DNA from: Sepiola atlantica
Lineage: Eukaryota > Mollusca > Cephalopoda > Sepiida > Sepiolidae
Reading direction: 5' to 3'
Length of the DNA: 64,000 nt
Assembly (NCBI GenBank): GCA_963556195.1
Contig: CAUVYP010000262.1
Coordinates: forward strand, 682,001-746,000
Every line of letters begins with the position of its first letter. The first letter of the stretch is position 1. Shown piece by piece: positions 10,655-24,400 of this stretch. The position numbers and the translations under genes were made by a program. The notes under the pieces were generated by a model. That model made no database searches. It had not been told where the DNA came from and saw only the letters and a list, made by a program, of their open reading frames with translations.

Positions 10655-12700
10655 TTAGCGCGTTTTAAAGGTGATATCGCTTTTGTTTATAACTTCCACA
10701 TTTATTCGAATTGTGCGAGGAAACTTTGCAGACAGTCGCGGAGACACATTTTCCACTGAAGTACCAAGTTTCAGAAGTGCAGTTCTTGTACTGGGGGAGA
10801 TATGTGGATACAAACTGAATACGCAAAACATCAACAAAATTTAGCGCGTTTTAAAGTTGATATCGCTTTTGTTTATAACTTCCACATTTATTCGATTTGT
10901 GCAACGAAACTTTGCAGACAGTCACGGATAGGCCTTTTCTACTGAAGTACCAAGTTTCAGAAGTGCAGCTCTTGTACTGCCGGAGATATGTCGATACAAA
11001 CTGAATACGCAAAACATCTACAAAATTTAGCCCGTTTTAAAGTTGATATCGCTTTTGTTTATAACTTCCACATTTATTCGAATTGTGCAACGAAACTTTG
11101 CAGACAGTCGCGGATAAGCCTTTTCTACGTAAGTACCAAGTTTCAGAAGTGCAGCGCTTGCACTGCCGGAGATATGTCGATACAAACTGAATACGAAAAA
11201 CTTCAACAAAATTTAGCGCGTTTTAAAGTTGATATCGCTTTTGTTTATAACTTCCACATTTATTCAAATTGTGCAAGGAAACTTTGCAGACAGTCGCGGA
11301 TAGGCCTATTCTACTTAAGTACCAAGTTTCAGAAGTGCAGCTCTTGTACTGCGAGAGATATGTCGATACAAACTTAATACGCAAAACATCAACAAAATTT
11401 GGCGCGTTTTAAAGTTGATATCGCTTTTGTTTATAACTTCCACATTTATTCGAATTGTGCAACGAAACTTTGCAGACAACCGCGGAGCCACATTTCCTAC
11501 TGAAGTACCAAGTTTCAGAAGTGCAGCTCTTGTACTGCCGGAGATATGTCGATAGAAACTGAATACGCAAAACATCAACAAAATTTAGCGCGTTTTAAAG
11601 TTGATATCGCTTTTGTTTATAACTTCCACATTTATTCGAATTGTGCAACGAAACTTTGCAGACCGTCGCGGATAGGCCTTTTCTAGTGAAGTACCAAGTT
11701 TCAGAAGTGCAGCTCTTGTACTGCCGGAGATATGTCGATACAAACTGAATACGCAAAACATCAACAAAATTTAGCGCGTTTTAAAGGTGATATCGCTTTT
11801 GTTTATAACTTCCACATTTATTCGAATTGTGCGAGGAAACTTTGCAGACAGTCGCGGAGACACATTTTCTACTGAAGTACCAAGTTTCAGAAGTGCAGCT
11901 CTTGTACTGGGGGAGATATGTGGATACAAACTGAATACGCAAAACATCAACAAAATTTAGCGCGTTTTAAAGTTGATATCGCTTTTGTTTATAACTTCCA
12001 CATTTATTCGATTTGTGCAACGAAACTTTGCAGACAGTCGCGGATAGGCCTTTTCTACTGAAGTACCAAGTTTCAGAAGTGCAGCTCTTGTACTGCCGGA
12101 GATATGTCAATACAAACTGAATACGCAAAACATCTACAAAATTTAGCGCGTTTTAAAGTTGATATCGCTTTTGTTTATAACTTCCACATTTATTCGAATT
12201 GTGCAACGAAACTTTGCAGACAGTCGCGGATAAGCCTTTTCTACGTAAGTACCAAGTTTCAGAAGTGCAGCGCTTGCACTGCCGGAGATATGTCGATACA
12301 AACTGAATACGAAAAACTTCAACAAAATTTAGCGCGTTTTAAAGTTGATATCGCTTTTGTTTATAACTTCCACATTTATTCAAATTGTGCAAGGAAACTT
12401 TGCAGACAGTCGCGGATAGGCCTATTCTACTTAAGTACCAAGTTTCAGAAGTGCAGCTCTTGTACTGCGAGAGATATGTCGATACAAACTTAATACGCAA
12501 AACATCAACAAAATTTGGCGCGTTTTAAAGTTGATATCGCTTTTGTTTATAACTTCCACATTTATTCGAATTGTGCAACGAAACTTTGCAGACAACCGCG
12601 GAGCCACATTTCCTACTGAAGTACCAAGTTTCAGAAGTGCATCTCTTGTACTGCCGGAGATATGTCGATAGAAACTGAATACGCAAAACATCAACAAAAT
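10655..12700. repeat. Nested 6-monomer-period duplication in large HOR copy 1
   Basis: The five monomers at 10655-11584 match those at 11771-12700 at +1116 bp (6 x 186), with one distinct monomer at 11585-11770 between them. The ordered markers are CTGGGGGAGATATGTGG, TATTCGATTTGTGC, CTACGTAAG with GCAGCGCTTGCAC, TTCAAATTGTGCAAGG with CTATTCTACTTAAG, and GGAGCCACATTTCCTAC. Differences are few, for example GTTCTTG against GCTCTTG in the first monomer and GTGCATCTC near 12639 for GTGCAGCTC. Confidence 0.9.
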
Positions 12701-13444
12701 TTAGCGCGTTTTAAAGTTGATATCGCTTTTGTTTATAACTTCTACATTTATTCGAATTGTGCGAGGAAACTTTGCAGACAGTCGTGGAGACACATTTTCT
12801 ACTGGAGATCCAAGTTTCAGAAGTGCAGCTCTTGTACTGCCAGAGATATGTCGATACAAACTGAATACGCAAAACATCAACAAAATTTAGCGCGTTTTAA
12901 AGTTGATATCGCTTTTGTTTATGACTTCCACATTTATTCGAATTGTGCAACGAAACTTTGCAGACAGTCGGTGATAAGCCTTTTCTACTGAAGTACCAAG
13001 TTTCAGAAGTGCAGCATTTGTAATGCCGGAGATATGTCGATACAAACTGAATACGCAAAACATCAACAAAATTTAGCGCGTTTTAAAGTTGATATCGCTT
13101 TTGTTTATAACTTCCACATTTATTCGAATCGTGTAACGAAACTTTGCAGACAGTCGCGCATAGGCCTTTTCTACTGAAGTACTAAGTTTCAGAAGTGAAG
13201 CTCTAGTACTGCCGGAGATATGTCGATACAAACTTAATACGCAAAACATCAACAAAATTTAGCGCGTTTTAAAGTTGATATCGCCTGTGTTTATAACTTC
13301 CACATTTATTCGAATTGTGCAACGAAACTTTGCAGACAACCGCGGAGACACATTTTCCACTGAAGTACACAGTTTCAGAAGTGCAGCTCTTGCACTGCCG
13401 GAGATATGTCGATACAAACTGAATACGCAAAACATCAACAAAAT
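12701..13444. repeat. x-y-z-w cassette, copy in large HOR copy 1
   Basis: Four ordered monomers. x has TTCTACATTTATTC, CGAGGAAA, CGTGGAGAC and TACTGGAGATCCAAG. y has TTTATGACTTCC, GATAAGCC and GCAGCATTTGTAATGCC. z has CGAATCGTGTAACG and GTGAAGCTCTAG. w has TCGCCTGTGTTTATAAC and GTACACAGTTTC. The cassette recurs at 20327-21070 (within the large duplication), 31112-31855, and without x at 47474-48031. Confidence 0.85.
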
Positions 13445-14932
13445 TAAGCGCGTTTTAAAGTTGATATCGCTTTTGTTTATAACTTCCACATTTATTCGAA
13501 TTGTGCGAGACAACTTTGCAGACAGTCGCGGAGACACATTTACTACTGAAGTACCAAGTTTCAGAAGTGCAGCTCTTGTACTGCCGGAGATATGTCGATA
13601 CAAACTGAATACGCAAAACATCAACAAAATTCAGCGCGTTTTAAAGGTGATATCGCTTTTGTTTATAACTTCCACATTTATTCGAATTGTGCAACGAAAC
13701 TTTGCAGACAGTCGAGTATAGGCCTTTTCTACTGAAGTACCAAGTTTCAGAAGTGCAGCTCTAGTATTGCCGGAGATATGTCGATACAAACTGAATACGC
13801 AAAACATCAACAAAATTTAGCGCGTTTTAAAGTTGATATCGCTTTTGTTTATAACTTCCACATTTATTCGAATTGTGCAACGAAACTTTGCAGACAACCG
13901 CGGAGACACATTTGCCACGTAAGTACCAAGTTTGAGAAGTGCAGCTATTGCACTGCCGGAGATATGTCGATACAAACTGAATACGCCAAACTTCAACAAA
14001 ATTTAGCGCGTTTTAAAGTTGATATCGCTTTTGTTTATCACTTCCACATTTATTCGAATTGTGCAACGTAACTTTGCAGACAAGCGCGGATAGGCCTTTT
14101 CTACTGAAGTACCAAGTTTCAGAAGTGCAGCTCTTGTACTGCCGGAGATATGTCGATACAAACTTAATACGCAAAACATCAACAAAATTTAGCGCGTTTT
14201 AAAGTTGATATCGCTTTTGTTTATAACTTCCACATTTATTCGAATTGTGCAACGAAACTTTGCGGACAGTCGCGGATAGGCCTTTTCTACTGAAGTACCA
14301 AGTTTCAGAAGTGCAGCTTTTGTACTGCCGGAGATATGTCGATACAAACTGAATACGCAAAACATGAACAAAATTTAGCGCGTTTTAAAGTTGATATCGC
14401 TTTTGTTTATAACTTCCACATTTATTCGAATTGTGCAACGAAACTTTGCAGACAACCGCGGAGACACATTTTCTACTGAAGTACCAAGTTTCAGAAGTGC
14501 AGCTTTTGTACTGCCGGAGATATGTCGATACAAACTGAATACGCAAAACATCAACAAAATTTAGCGCGTTTTAAAGTTGATATCGCTTTTGATTATAAGT
14601 TCCACATTTATTCGAATTGTGCAACGAAACTTTGCAGACAGTCGCGACTGGGCCTTTTCTACTGAAGTACCAAGTTTCAGAAGTGCAGCTATTGCACTGC
14701 CGGAGATATGTCGATACAAACTGAATACGCAAAACATCAACAAAATTTAGCGCGTTTTAAAGTTGATATCGCTTTTGTTTATAACTTCCACATTTATTCG
14801 AATTGTGCAACGAAACTTTGCAGACAGTCGCGGATAGGCCTTCTCTACTGAAGTACCAAGTTTCAGAAGTGCAGCTCTTGTACTGCCGGAGATATGTCGA
14901 TACAAACTTAATACGCAAAACATCAACAAAAT

Positions 14933-15304
14933 TTAGCGCGTTTTAAAGTTGATATCGCTTTTGATTATAAGTTCCACATTTATTCGAATTGTGCAACGAA
15001 ACTTTGCAGACAGTCGCGGATAGGCCTTTTCTACTGAAGTACCAAGTTTCAGAAGTGCAGCTCTTGCACTGCAGGAGATATGTCGATACAAACTGAAAAC
15101 GCAAAACTTCAACAAAATTTAGCGCATTTTAAAGTTGATATCGCTTTTGTTTATAACTTTTACATTTATTCGAATTGTGCAACGAAACTTTGCAGACAGT
15201 CGCGGATAGGCCTTTTCTACTGAAGTACCAAGTTTCAGAAGTGCAGCTCTTGTACTGCCGGAGATATGTCGATACAAACTTAATACGCAAAACATCAACA
15301 AAAT
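14933..15304. repeat. Two parental monomers retained in large HOR copy 2
   Basis: The first has GATTATAAGTTCC at left and TGCACTGCAGGAG with CTGAAAACGCAAAACTTC at right. The second has a GCGCATTTTAAAG start, ATAACTTTTACATTT, and CTTGTACTGCCGG with CTTAATACGC. Neither full monomer occurs in copy 1, which has a chimera of the two. Confidence 0.8.
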
Positions 15305-16234
15305 TTAGCGCGTTTTAAAGTTGATATCGCTTTTGTTTATAACTTCCACATTTATTCGAATTGTGCAACGAAACTTTGCAGACAACCGCGGAGACACAGT
15401 TTCTACTGAAGTACCAAGTTTCAGAAGTGCAGCTCTAGTATTGCCGGAGATATGTCGATACAAACTGAATACGCAAAACATCAACAAAATTTAGCGCGTT
15501 TTAAAGTTGATATCGCTTTTGTTTATAACTTCCACATTTATTCGAATTGTGCAACGATACTTTGCAGACAACCGCGGAGACACATTTTCCACTGAAGTAC
15601 CAAGTTTCAGAAGTGCAGCTCTGGCACAGCCGGAGATATGTCGATACAAACTAAATACGCCAAACATCAACAAAATTTAGCGCGTTTTAAAGTTGATATC
15701 GCTTTTGTTTATCACTTCCACATTTATTCGAATTGTGCAACGAAACTTTGCAGAAAGTCGCGGATAGGCTTTTTCTACTGAAGTACTAAGTTTCAGAAGT
15801 GCAGCTCTTGCACTGCCGGAGATTTCTCGATACAAACTTAATACGCAAAACATCAACAAAATTTAGCGCGTTTTAAAGTTGATATCGCTTTTGTTTACAA
15901 CTTCCACATTTATTCGAATTGTGCAACGAAACTTTGCAGACAACCACGGAGGCACATTTACTACTGAAGTACCAAGTTTCAGAAGTGCAGCTCTTGTACT
16001 GCCGGAGATATGTCGATACAAACTGAATACGCAAAACATCAACAAAATTTAGCGCGTTTTAAAGTTGATATCGCTTTTGTTTATAACTTCCACATTTATT
16101 CGAATTGTGCGAGACAACTTTGCAGACAGTCGCGGAGACACATTTACTACTGAAGTACCAAGTTTCAGAAGTGCAGCTCTTGTACTGCCGGAGATATGTC
16201 GATACAAACTGAATACGCAAAACATCAACAAAAT

Positions 16235-16978
16235 TTAGCGCGTTTTAAAGGTGATATCGCTTTTGTTTATAACTTCCACATTTATTCGAATTGTGCAACG
16301 AAACTTTGCAGACAGTCGAGTATAGGCCTTTTCTACTGAAGTACCAAGTTTCAGAAGTGCAGCTCTAGTACTGCCGGAGATATGTCGATACAAACTGAAT
16401 ACGCAAAACATCAAAAAAATTTAGCGCGTTTTAAAGTTGATATCGCTTTTGTTTATAACTTCCACATTTATTCAAATTGTGCAACGAAACTTTGCAGACA
16501 GTCGCTAACAGGCCTTTCCTAGTGATGTACCAAGTGTCAGAAGTGCAGTTCTCGTACTGCCGGAGATATGTCGATACAAACTGAATACGCAAAACATCAA
16601 AAAAATTTAGCGCGTTTTAAAGTTTATACCGCTTTTGTTTATAACTTCCACATTTATTCGAATTGTGCAACGAAACTTTGCAGACAGTCGCTAATAGGCC
16701 TTTCCTTGTGAAGTACTAAGTTTCAGAAGTGCAGCTCTAGTACTGCCAGAGATATGCCGATACAAACTGAATACGCAAAATATCAACAAAATTTAGCGCG
16801 TTTTAAAGTTGATATCGCTTTTGTTTATAACTTCCACATTTATTCGAATTGTGCAACGAAACTTTGCAGACAGTCGAGGATAGGCCTTTTCTACTGAAGT
16901 ACCAAGTTTCAGAAGGGCAGCTCTAGTACTGCCCGAGATATGTCGATACAAACTGAATACGCAAAACATCAACAAAAT
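16235..16978. repeat. o-p-q-r cassette 2 (older form)
   Basis: Copy of cassette 1 carried by the large HOR duplication (+7626 bp). p is full length with CTAACAGGCC. Confidence 0.85.
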
Positions 16979-18280
16979 TTAGCCCGTTTTAAAGTTGATA
17001 TCGCTTTTGTATATAACTTCCACATTTATTCGAATTGTGCAACGAAACTTTGCAGACAGTCGCGGATAGGCTTTTTCTACTGAAGTACCAAGTTTCAGAA
17101 GTGCAGCGGTTGTATTGCCGGAGATATGTCGATACAAACTTAATACGCAAAACATCAACACAATTTAGCGCGTTTTAAACTTGATATCGCTTTTGTTTAT
17201 AACTTCCACATTTATTCGAATTGTGCAACGAAACTTTGCAGACAACCGCGGAGACACATTTACTACTGAAGTACCAAGTTTCAGAAGTGCAGCGGTTGTA
17301 CTGCCGGAGATATTTCGATACAAACTGAATACGCCAAACATCAACAAAATTTAGCGCGTTTTAAAGTTGATATCGCTTTTGTTTATCACTTCCACATTTA
17401 TTCGAATTGTGCGAGGAAACTTTGCAGACAGTCGCGGAGACACATTATCTACTGAAGTACCGAGTTTCAGAAGTGCAGCATTTGTAATGCCGGAGATATG
17501 TCGATACAAACTGAATACGCAAAACATCAACAAAATTTAGCGCGTTTTAAAGTTGATATCGCTTTTGTTTATAACTTCCACATTTATTCGAATCGTGTAA
17601 CGAAACTTTGCAGACAGTCGCGGATAGGCCTTTTCTACTGAAGTACTAAGTTTCAGAAGTGAAGCTCTAGTACTGCCGGAGATATGTCGATACAAACTTA
17701 ATACGCAAAACATCAACAAAATTTAGCGCGTTTTAAAGTTGATATCGCCTGTTTTTATAACTTCCACATTTATTCGAATTGTGCAACGAAACTTTGCAGA
17801 CAACCGCGGAGACACATTTTCCACTGAAGTACACAGTTTCAGAAGTGCAGCTCTTGCACTGCCGGAGATATGTCGATACAAACTGAATACGCAAAACATC
17901 AACACAATTTAGCGCGTTTTAAAGTTGATATCGCTTTTGTTTATAACTTCCACATTTATTCGAATTGTGCAACGAAACTTTGCAGACAACCGCGGAGACA
18001 GATTTACTACTGAAGTACCAAGTTTCAGAAGTGCAGCTCTTGTACTGCCGGAGATATGTCGATACAAACTTAATACGCAAAACATCAACAAAATTTAGCG
18101 CGTTTTAAAGTTGATATCGCTTTTGTTTATAACTTCCACATTTATTCGAATTGTGCAACGAAACTTTGCAGACAACCGCGGAGACACATTTACTACTGAA
18201 GTACGAAGTTTCAGAAGTGCAGCTCTTGTACTGCCGGAGATATGTCGATACAAACTGAATACGCAAAACATCAACAAAAT

Positions 18281-20326
18281 TTAGCGCGTTTTAAAGGTGA
18301 TATCGCTTTTGTTTATAACTTCCACATTTATTCGAATTGTGCGAGGAAACTTTGCAGACAGTCGCGGAGACACATTTTCTACTGAAGTACCAAGTTTCAG
18401 AAGTGCAGTTCTTGTACTGGGGGAGATATGTGGATACAAACTGAATACGCAAAACATCAACAAAATTTAGCGCGTTTTAAAGTTGATATCGCTTTTGTTT
18501 ATAACTTCCACATTTATTCGATTTGTGCAACGAAACTTTGCAGACAGTCACGGATAGGCCTTTTCTACTGAAGTACCAAGTTTCAGAAGTGCAGCTCTTG
18601 TACTGCCGGAGATATGTCGATACAAACTGAATACGCAAAACATCTACAAAATTTAGCGCGTTTTAAAGTTGATATCGCTTTTGTTTATAACTTCCACATT
18701 TATTCGAATTGTGCAACGAAACTTTGCAGACAGTCGCGGATAAGCCTTTTCTACGTAAGTACCAAGTTTCAGAAGTGCAGCGCTTGCACTGCCGGAGATA
18801 TGTCGATACAAACTGAATACGAAAAACTTCAACAAAATTTAGCGCGTTTTAAAGTTGATATCGCTTTTGTTTATAACTTCCACATTTATTCAAATTGTGC
18901 AAGGAAACTTTGCAGACAGTCGCGGATAGGCCTATTCTACTTAAGTACCAAGTTTCAGAAGTGCAGCTCTTGTACTGCGAGAGATATGTCGATACAAACT
19001 TAATACGCAAAACATCAACAAAATTTGGCGCGTTTTAAAGTTGATATCGCTTTTGTTTATAACTTCCACATTTATTCGAATTGTGCAACGAAACTTTGCA
19101 GACAACCGCGGAGCCACATTTCCTACTGAAGTACCAAGTTTCAGAAGTGCAGCTCTTGTACTGCCGGAGATATGTCGATAGAAACTGAATACGCAAAACA
19201 TCAACAAAATTTAGCGCGTTTTAAAGTTGATATCGCTTTTGTTTATAACTTCCACATTTATTCGAATTGTGCAACGAAACTTTGCAGACCGTCGCGGATA
19301 GGCCTTTTCTAGTGAAGTACCAAGTTTCAGAAGTGCAGCTCTTGTACTGCCGGAGATATGTCGATACAAACTGAATACGCAAAACATCAACAAAATTTAG
19401 CGCGTTTTAAAGGTGATATCGCTTTTGTTTATAACTTCCACATTTATTCGAATTGTGCGAGGAAACTTTGCAGACAGTCGCGGAGACACATTTTCTACTG
19501 AAGTACCAAGTTTCAGAAGTGCAGCTCTTGTACTGGGGGAGATATGTGGATACAAACTGAATACGCAAAACATCAACAAAATTTAGCGCGTTTTAAAGTT
19601 GATATCGCTTTTGTTTATAACTTCCACATTTATTCGATTTGTGCAACGAAACTTTGCAGACAGTCGCGGATAGGCCTTTTCTACTGAAGTACCAAGTTTC
19701 AGAAGTGCAGCTCTTGTACTGCCGGAGATATGTCAATACAAACTGAATACGCAAAACATCTACAAAATTTAGCGCGTTTTAAAGTTGATATCGCTTTTGT
19801 TTATAACTTCCACATTTATTCGAATTGTGCAACGAAACTTTGCAGACAGTCGCGGATAAGCCTTTTCTACGTAAGTACCAAGTTTCAGAAGTGCAGCGCT
19901 TGCACTGCCGGAGATATGTCGATACAAACTGAATACGAAAAACTTCAACAAAATTTAGCGCGTTTTAAAGTTGATATCGCTTTTGTTTATAACTTCCACA
20001 TTTATTCAAATTGTGCAAGGAAACTTTGCAGACAGTCGCGGATAGGCCTATTCTACTTAAGTACCAAGTTTCAGAAGTGCAGCTCTTGTACTGCGAGAGA
20101 TATGTCGATACAAACTTAATACGCAAAACATCAACAAAATTTGGCGCGTTTTAAAGTTGATATCGCTTTTGTTTATAACTTCCACATTTATTCGAATTGT
20201 GCAACGAAACTTTGCAGACAACCGCGGAGCCACATTTCCTACTGAAGTACCAAGTTTCAGAAGTGCATCTCTTGTACTGCCGGAGATATGTCGATAGAAA
20301 CTGAATACGCAAAACATCAACAAAAT
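18281..20326. repeat. Nested 6-monomer-period duplication in large HOR copy 2
   Basis: Same structure as 10655-12700, shifted by 7626 bp: 18281-19210 matches 19397-20326 with the single monomer 19211-19396 between. Even the GTGCATCTC change is shared (near 20265). The 1116-bp duplication therefore predates the 7.4-kb duplication. Confidence 0.9.
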
Positions 20327-21442
20327 TTAGCGCGTTTTAAAGTTGATATCGCTTTTGTTTATAACTTCTACATTTATTCGAATTGTGCGAGGAAACTTTG
20401 CAGACAGTCGTGGAGACACATTTTCTACTGGAGATCCAAGTTTCAGAAGTGCAGCTCTTGTACTGCCAGAGATATGTCGATACAAACTGAATACGCAAAA
20501 CATCAACAAAATTTAGCGCGTTTTAAAGTTGATATCGCTTTTGTTTATGACTTCCACATTTATTCGAATTGTGCAACGAAACTTTGCAGACAGTCGGTGA
20601 TAAGCCTTTTCTACTGAAGTACCAAGTTTCAGAAGTGCAGCATTTGTAATGCCGGAGATATGTCGATACAAACTGAATACGCAAAACATCAACAAAATTT
20701 AGCGCGTTTTAAAGTTGATATCGCTTTTGTTTATAACTTCCACATTTATTCGAATCGTGTAACGAAACTTTGCAGACAGTCGCGCATAGGCCTTTTCTAC
20801 TGAAATACTAAGTTTCAGAAGTGAAGCTCTAGTACTGCCGGAGATATGTCGATACAAACTTAATACGCAAAACATCAACAAAATTTAGCGCGTTTTAAAG
20901 TTGATATCGCCTGTGTTTATAACTTCCACATTTATTCGAATTGTGCAACGAAACTTTGCAGACAACCGCGGAGACACATTTTCCACTGAAGTACACAGTT
21001 TCAGAAGTGCAGCTCTTGCACTGCCGGAGATATGTCGATACAAACTGAATACGCAAAACATCAACAAAATTAAGCGCGTTTTAAAGTTGATATCGCTTTT
21101 GTTTATAACTTCCACATTTATTCGAATTGTGCAACGAAACTTTGCAGACAGTCGCGGATAGGCCTTTTCTACTGAAGTACCAAGTTTCAGAAGTGCAGCT
21201 TTTCTAATGTCGGAGATATGTCGATACAAAATGAATACGCAAAACATCAACAAAATTTAGCGCGTTTTAAAGTTGATATCGCTTTTGATTATAACTTCCA
21301 CATTTATTCGAATTGTGCAACGAAACTTTGCAGACAGTCGCGGATAGGCCTTTACTACTGAAGTACCAAGTTTCAGAAGTGCAGCTCTAGTACTGCCGGA
21401 GATATGTCGATACAAACTGAATACGCAAAACATCAACAAAAT
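20327..21442. repeat. x-y-z-w-A-B cassette
   Basis: The x-y-z-w order of 12701-13444 is followed by A (TTAAGCGCG start, TTTTCTAATGTCGG at right) and B (TTTTGATTATAACTTCC). The same six-type order is seen at 31112-32227 with point changes. It probably shows the original neighbours of w, which the 40-monomer duplication junction at 13445 has interrupted in the first copy. Confidence 0.8.
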
Positions 21443-24400
21443 TTAGCGCGTTTTAAAGTTTATATCGCTTTTGTTTATAACTTCCACATTTATTCGAATT
21501 GTGCAACGAAACTTTGCAGACAACCGCGGAGACACATTTTCTACTGAAGTACCAAGTTTCAGAAGTGCAGCTTTTGTACTGCCGGAGATATGTCGATACA
21601 AACTGAATACGCAAAACATCAACACAATTTAGCGCGTTTTAAAGTTGATATCGCTTTTGTTTATAACTTCCACATTTATTCGAATTGTGCAACGAAACTT
21701 TGAAGACAACCGTGGAGACAAATTTACTACTGAAGTACCAAGTTTCAGAAGTGCAGCTCTTGTACTGCCGGAGATATGTCGATACAAACTTAATACGCAA
21801 AACATCAACAAAATTTAGCGCGTTTTAAAGTTGATATCGCTTTTGTTTATAACTTCCACATTTATTCGAATTGTGCAACGAAACTTTGCAGACAACCGCG
21901 GAGACACATTTACTACTGAAGAACCAAGTTTCAGAAGTGCAGCTCTTGTACTGCCGGAGATATGTCGATACAAACTGAATACGCAAAAAATCAACAAAAT
22001 ATAGCGCGTTTTAAAGGTGAGATCGCTTTTGTTTATAACTTCCACATTTATTCGAATTTTGCGAGGAAACTTTGCAGACAGTCGCGGAGACACATTTTCT
22101 ACTGAAGTACCAAGTTTCAGAAGTGCAGCTCTTGTACTGGGGGAGATATGTGGATACAAACTGAATACGCAAAACATCTACAAAATTTAGCGCGTTTTAA
22201 AGTTGATATCGCTTTTGTTTATAACTTCCACATTTATTCGAATTGTGCAACGAAACTTTGCAGACAGTCGCGGATAGGCCTTTTCTACTGAAGTACTAAG
22301 TTTCAGAAGTGCAGCTCTTGTACTGCCGGAGATATGTCGATACAAACTGAATACGCAAAACATCTAAAAAATTTAGCGCGTTTTAAAGTTGATATCGCTT
22401 TTGTTTATAACTTCCACATTTATTCGAATTGTGCAACGAAACTTTGCAGACAGTCGCGGATAGGCCTTTTCTACGTAAGTACCAAGTTCCAGAAGTGCAG
22501 CGCTGGCACTGCCGGAGATATGTCGATACAAACTGAATACGAAAAACTTCAACAAAATTTAGCGCGTTTTAAAGTTGATATCGCTTTTGTTTATAACTTC
22601 CACATTTATTCAAATTGTGCAAGGAAACTTTGCAGACAGTCGCGGATAGGCCTATTCTACTTAAGTACCAAGTTTCAGAAGTGCAGCTCTTGTACTGCGA
22701 GAGATATGTCGATACAAACTTAATACGCAAAACATCAACAAAATTTAGCGCGTTTTAAAGTTGATATCGCTTTTGTTTATAACTTCCACATTTATTCGAA
22801 TTGTGCAACGAAACTTTGCAGACAACCGCGGAGCCACATTTTCTACTGAAGTACCAAGTTTCAGAAGTGCAGCTCTTGTACTGCCGGAGATATGTCGATA
22901 GAAACTGAATACGCAAAACATCAACAAAATTTAGCGCGTTTTAAAGTTGATATCGCTTTTGTTTATAACTTCCACATTTATTCGAATTGTGCAACGAAAC
23001 TTTGCAGACCGTCGCGGATAGGTCTTTTCTAGTGAAGTACCAAGTTTAAGAAGTGCAGCTCTTTCACTGCCGGAGATATGTCGATACAAACTGAATACGC
23101 AAAACATCAACAAAATTTAGCGCGTTTTAAAGTTGATATCACTTTTGTTTATAAATTCCACATTTATTCGAATTGTGCAACGAAACTTTGCAGACAACCG
23201 CGGAGACACATTTACTACTGAAGTACCAAGTTTCAGAAGTGCAGCTCTTGTACTGCCGGAGATATGTCGATACAAACTGAATACGCAAAACATCAACAAA
23301 ATTTAGCGCGTTTTAAAGTTGATATCGCTTTTGTTTATAACTTCCACATTTATTCGAATTGTGCAACGAAACTTTGCAGACCACCGCGGAGACACATTTT
23401 CCACTGAAGTACCAAGTTTCAGAAGTGCAGCTCTTGCACTGCCGGAGATATGTCGATACAAACTGAATACGCAAAACATCAACAAAATTTAGCGCGTTTT
23501 AAAGTTGATATCGCTTTTGTTTATCACTTCCACATTTATTCGAATTGTGCAACGAAACTTTGCAGACAGTCGCGGATCGGCCTTTTCTACTGAAGTACTA
23601 AGTTTCAGAAGTGCAGCTCTAGTACTGCCGGAGATATGTCGATACAAACTGAATACGCAAAACATCAACAAAATTTAGAACGTTTTAAAGTGTATATCGC
23701 TTTTGTTCATAACTTCCACATTTATTCGAATTGTGCAACGAAACTTTGCAGACAGTCGCGGAGACACATGTTCTACTCAAGTACCAAGTTTCAGAAGTGC
23801 AGCACTTGTACTGCCGGAGATATGTCGATACAAACTTAATACGCAAAACATCAACAAAATTTAGCGCGTTTTAAAGTTGATATCGCTTTTGTTTATAACT
23901 TCCACATTTATTCGAATTGTGCAACGAAACTTTGCAGACAACCACGGAGACACATTTACTACTGAAGTACCAAGTTTCAGAAGTGCAGCTCTTGTACTGC
24001 CGGAGATATGTCGATACAAACTGAATACGCAAAACATCAACAAAATTTAGCGCGTTTTAAAGGTGATATCGCTTTTGTTTATAACTTCCACATTTATTCG
24101 AATTGTGCAACGAAACTTTGCAGACAGTCGCGGATAGGCCTTTTCTAGTGAAGTACCAAGTTTCAGAAGTGCAGCTCTAGTACTGCCGGAGATATGTCGA
24201 TACAAACTGAATACGCAAAACATCAAAAATATTTAGCGCGTTTTAAAGTTGATATCGCTTTTGTTTATAACTTCCACATTTATTCAAATTGTGAAACGAA
24301 ACTTTGCAGACAGTCGCTAACAGCCTTTCCTAGTGATGTACCAAGTTTCAGAAGTGCAGCTCTAGTACTGCCGGAGATATGTCGATACAAACTGAATACG

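Larger units (their letters stand above)
6005..13444. repeat. Large HOR copy 1 (40 monomers, 7440 bp)
   Basis: It is followed immediately by a second copy at 13445-21070. The offset is 7440 bp up to about 7500 and 7626 bp beyond 7679, because copy 2 has one more monomer. Rare states are shared in order, for example CAAAATTCAGCGCG near 6186 and 13626, GATTATAAGTTCC, GCAGCTCTGGCACAGCCGG near 7990 and 15616, and CGAATCGTGTAACG. In the stretches I compared I noticed only a handful of single-base differences, such as CTCTTGCAC against CTATTGCAC near 6503 and 13943, and TTCCACTG against TTCTACTG near 10751 and 18377. Copy 1 ends where the copy 2 sequence begins, so the pair is a direct tandem duplication. 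Confidence 0.93.
13445..21070. repeat. Large HOR copy 2 (41 monomers, 7626 bp)
   Basis: Second tandem copy of 6005-13444. Its first monomer starts with TTAAGCGCG-type text, like the monomer at 21071 that follows the unit, and then switches to copy 1 text with CGAGACAACTT. The junction is thus inside this monomer. It contains one additional monomer relative to copy 1 (14933-15304 against 7493-7678). At its right end the last monomer (20885-21070) still matches 13259-13444 base for base as far as I compared, and similarity stops in the next monomer. Confidence 0.93.

Noticed and set aside
10988..11377. Plus-strand frames of 67-148 codons (for example with MSIQTEYAKHQQNLARF repeats)
   Set aside because: They are two or more monomers read through where a variant removes the usual stop. 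The length follows the HOR type, not a gene, and there is no upstream signal or non-repeat protein segment.
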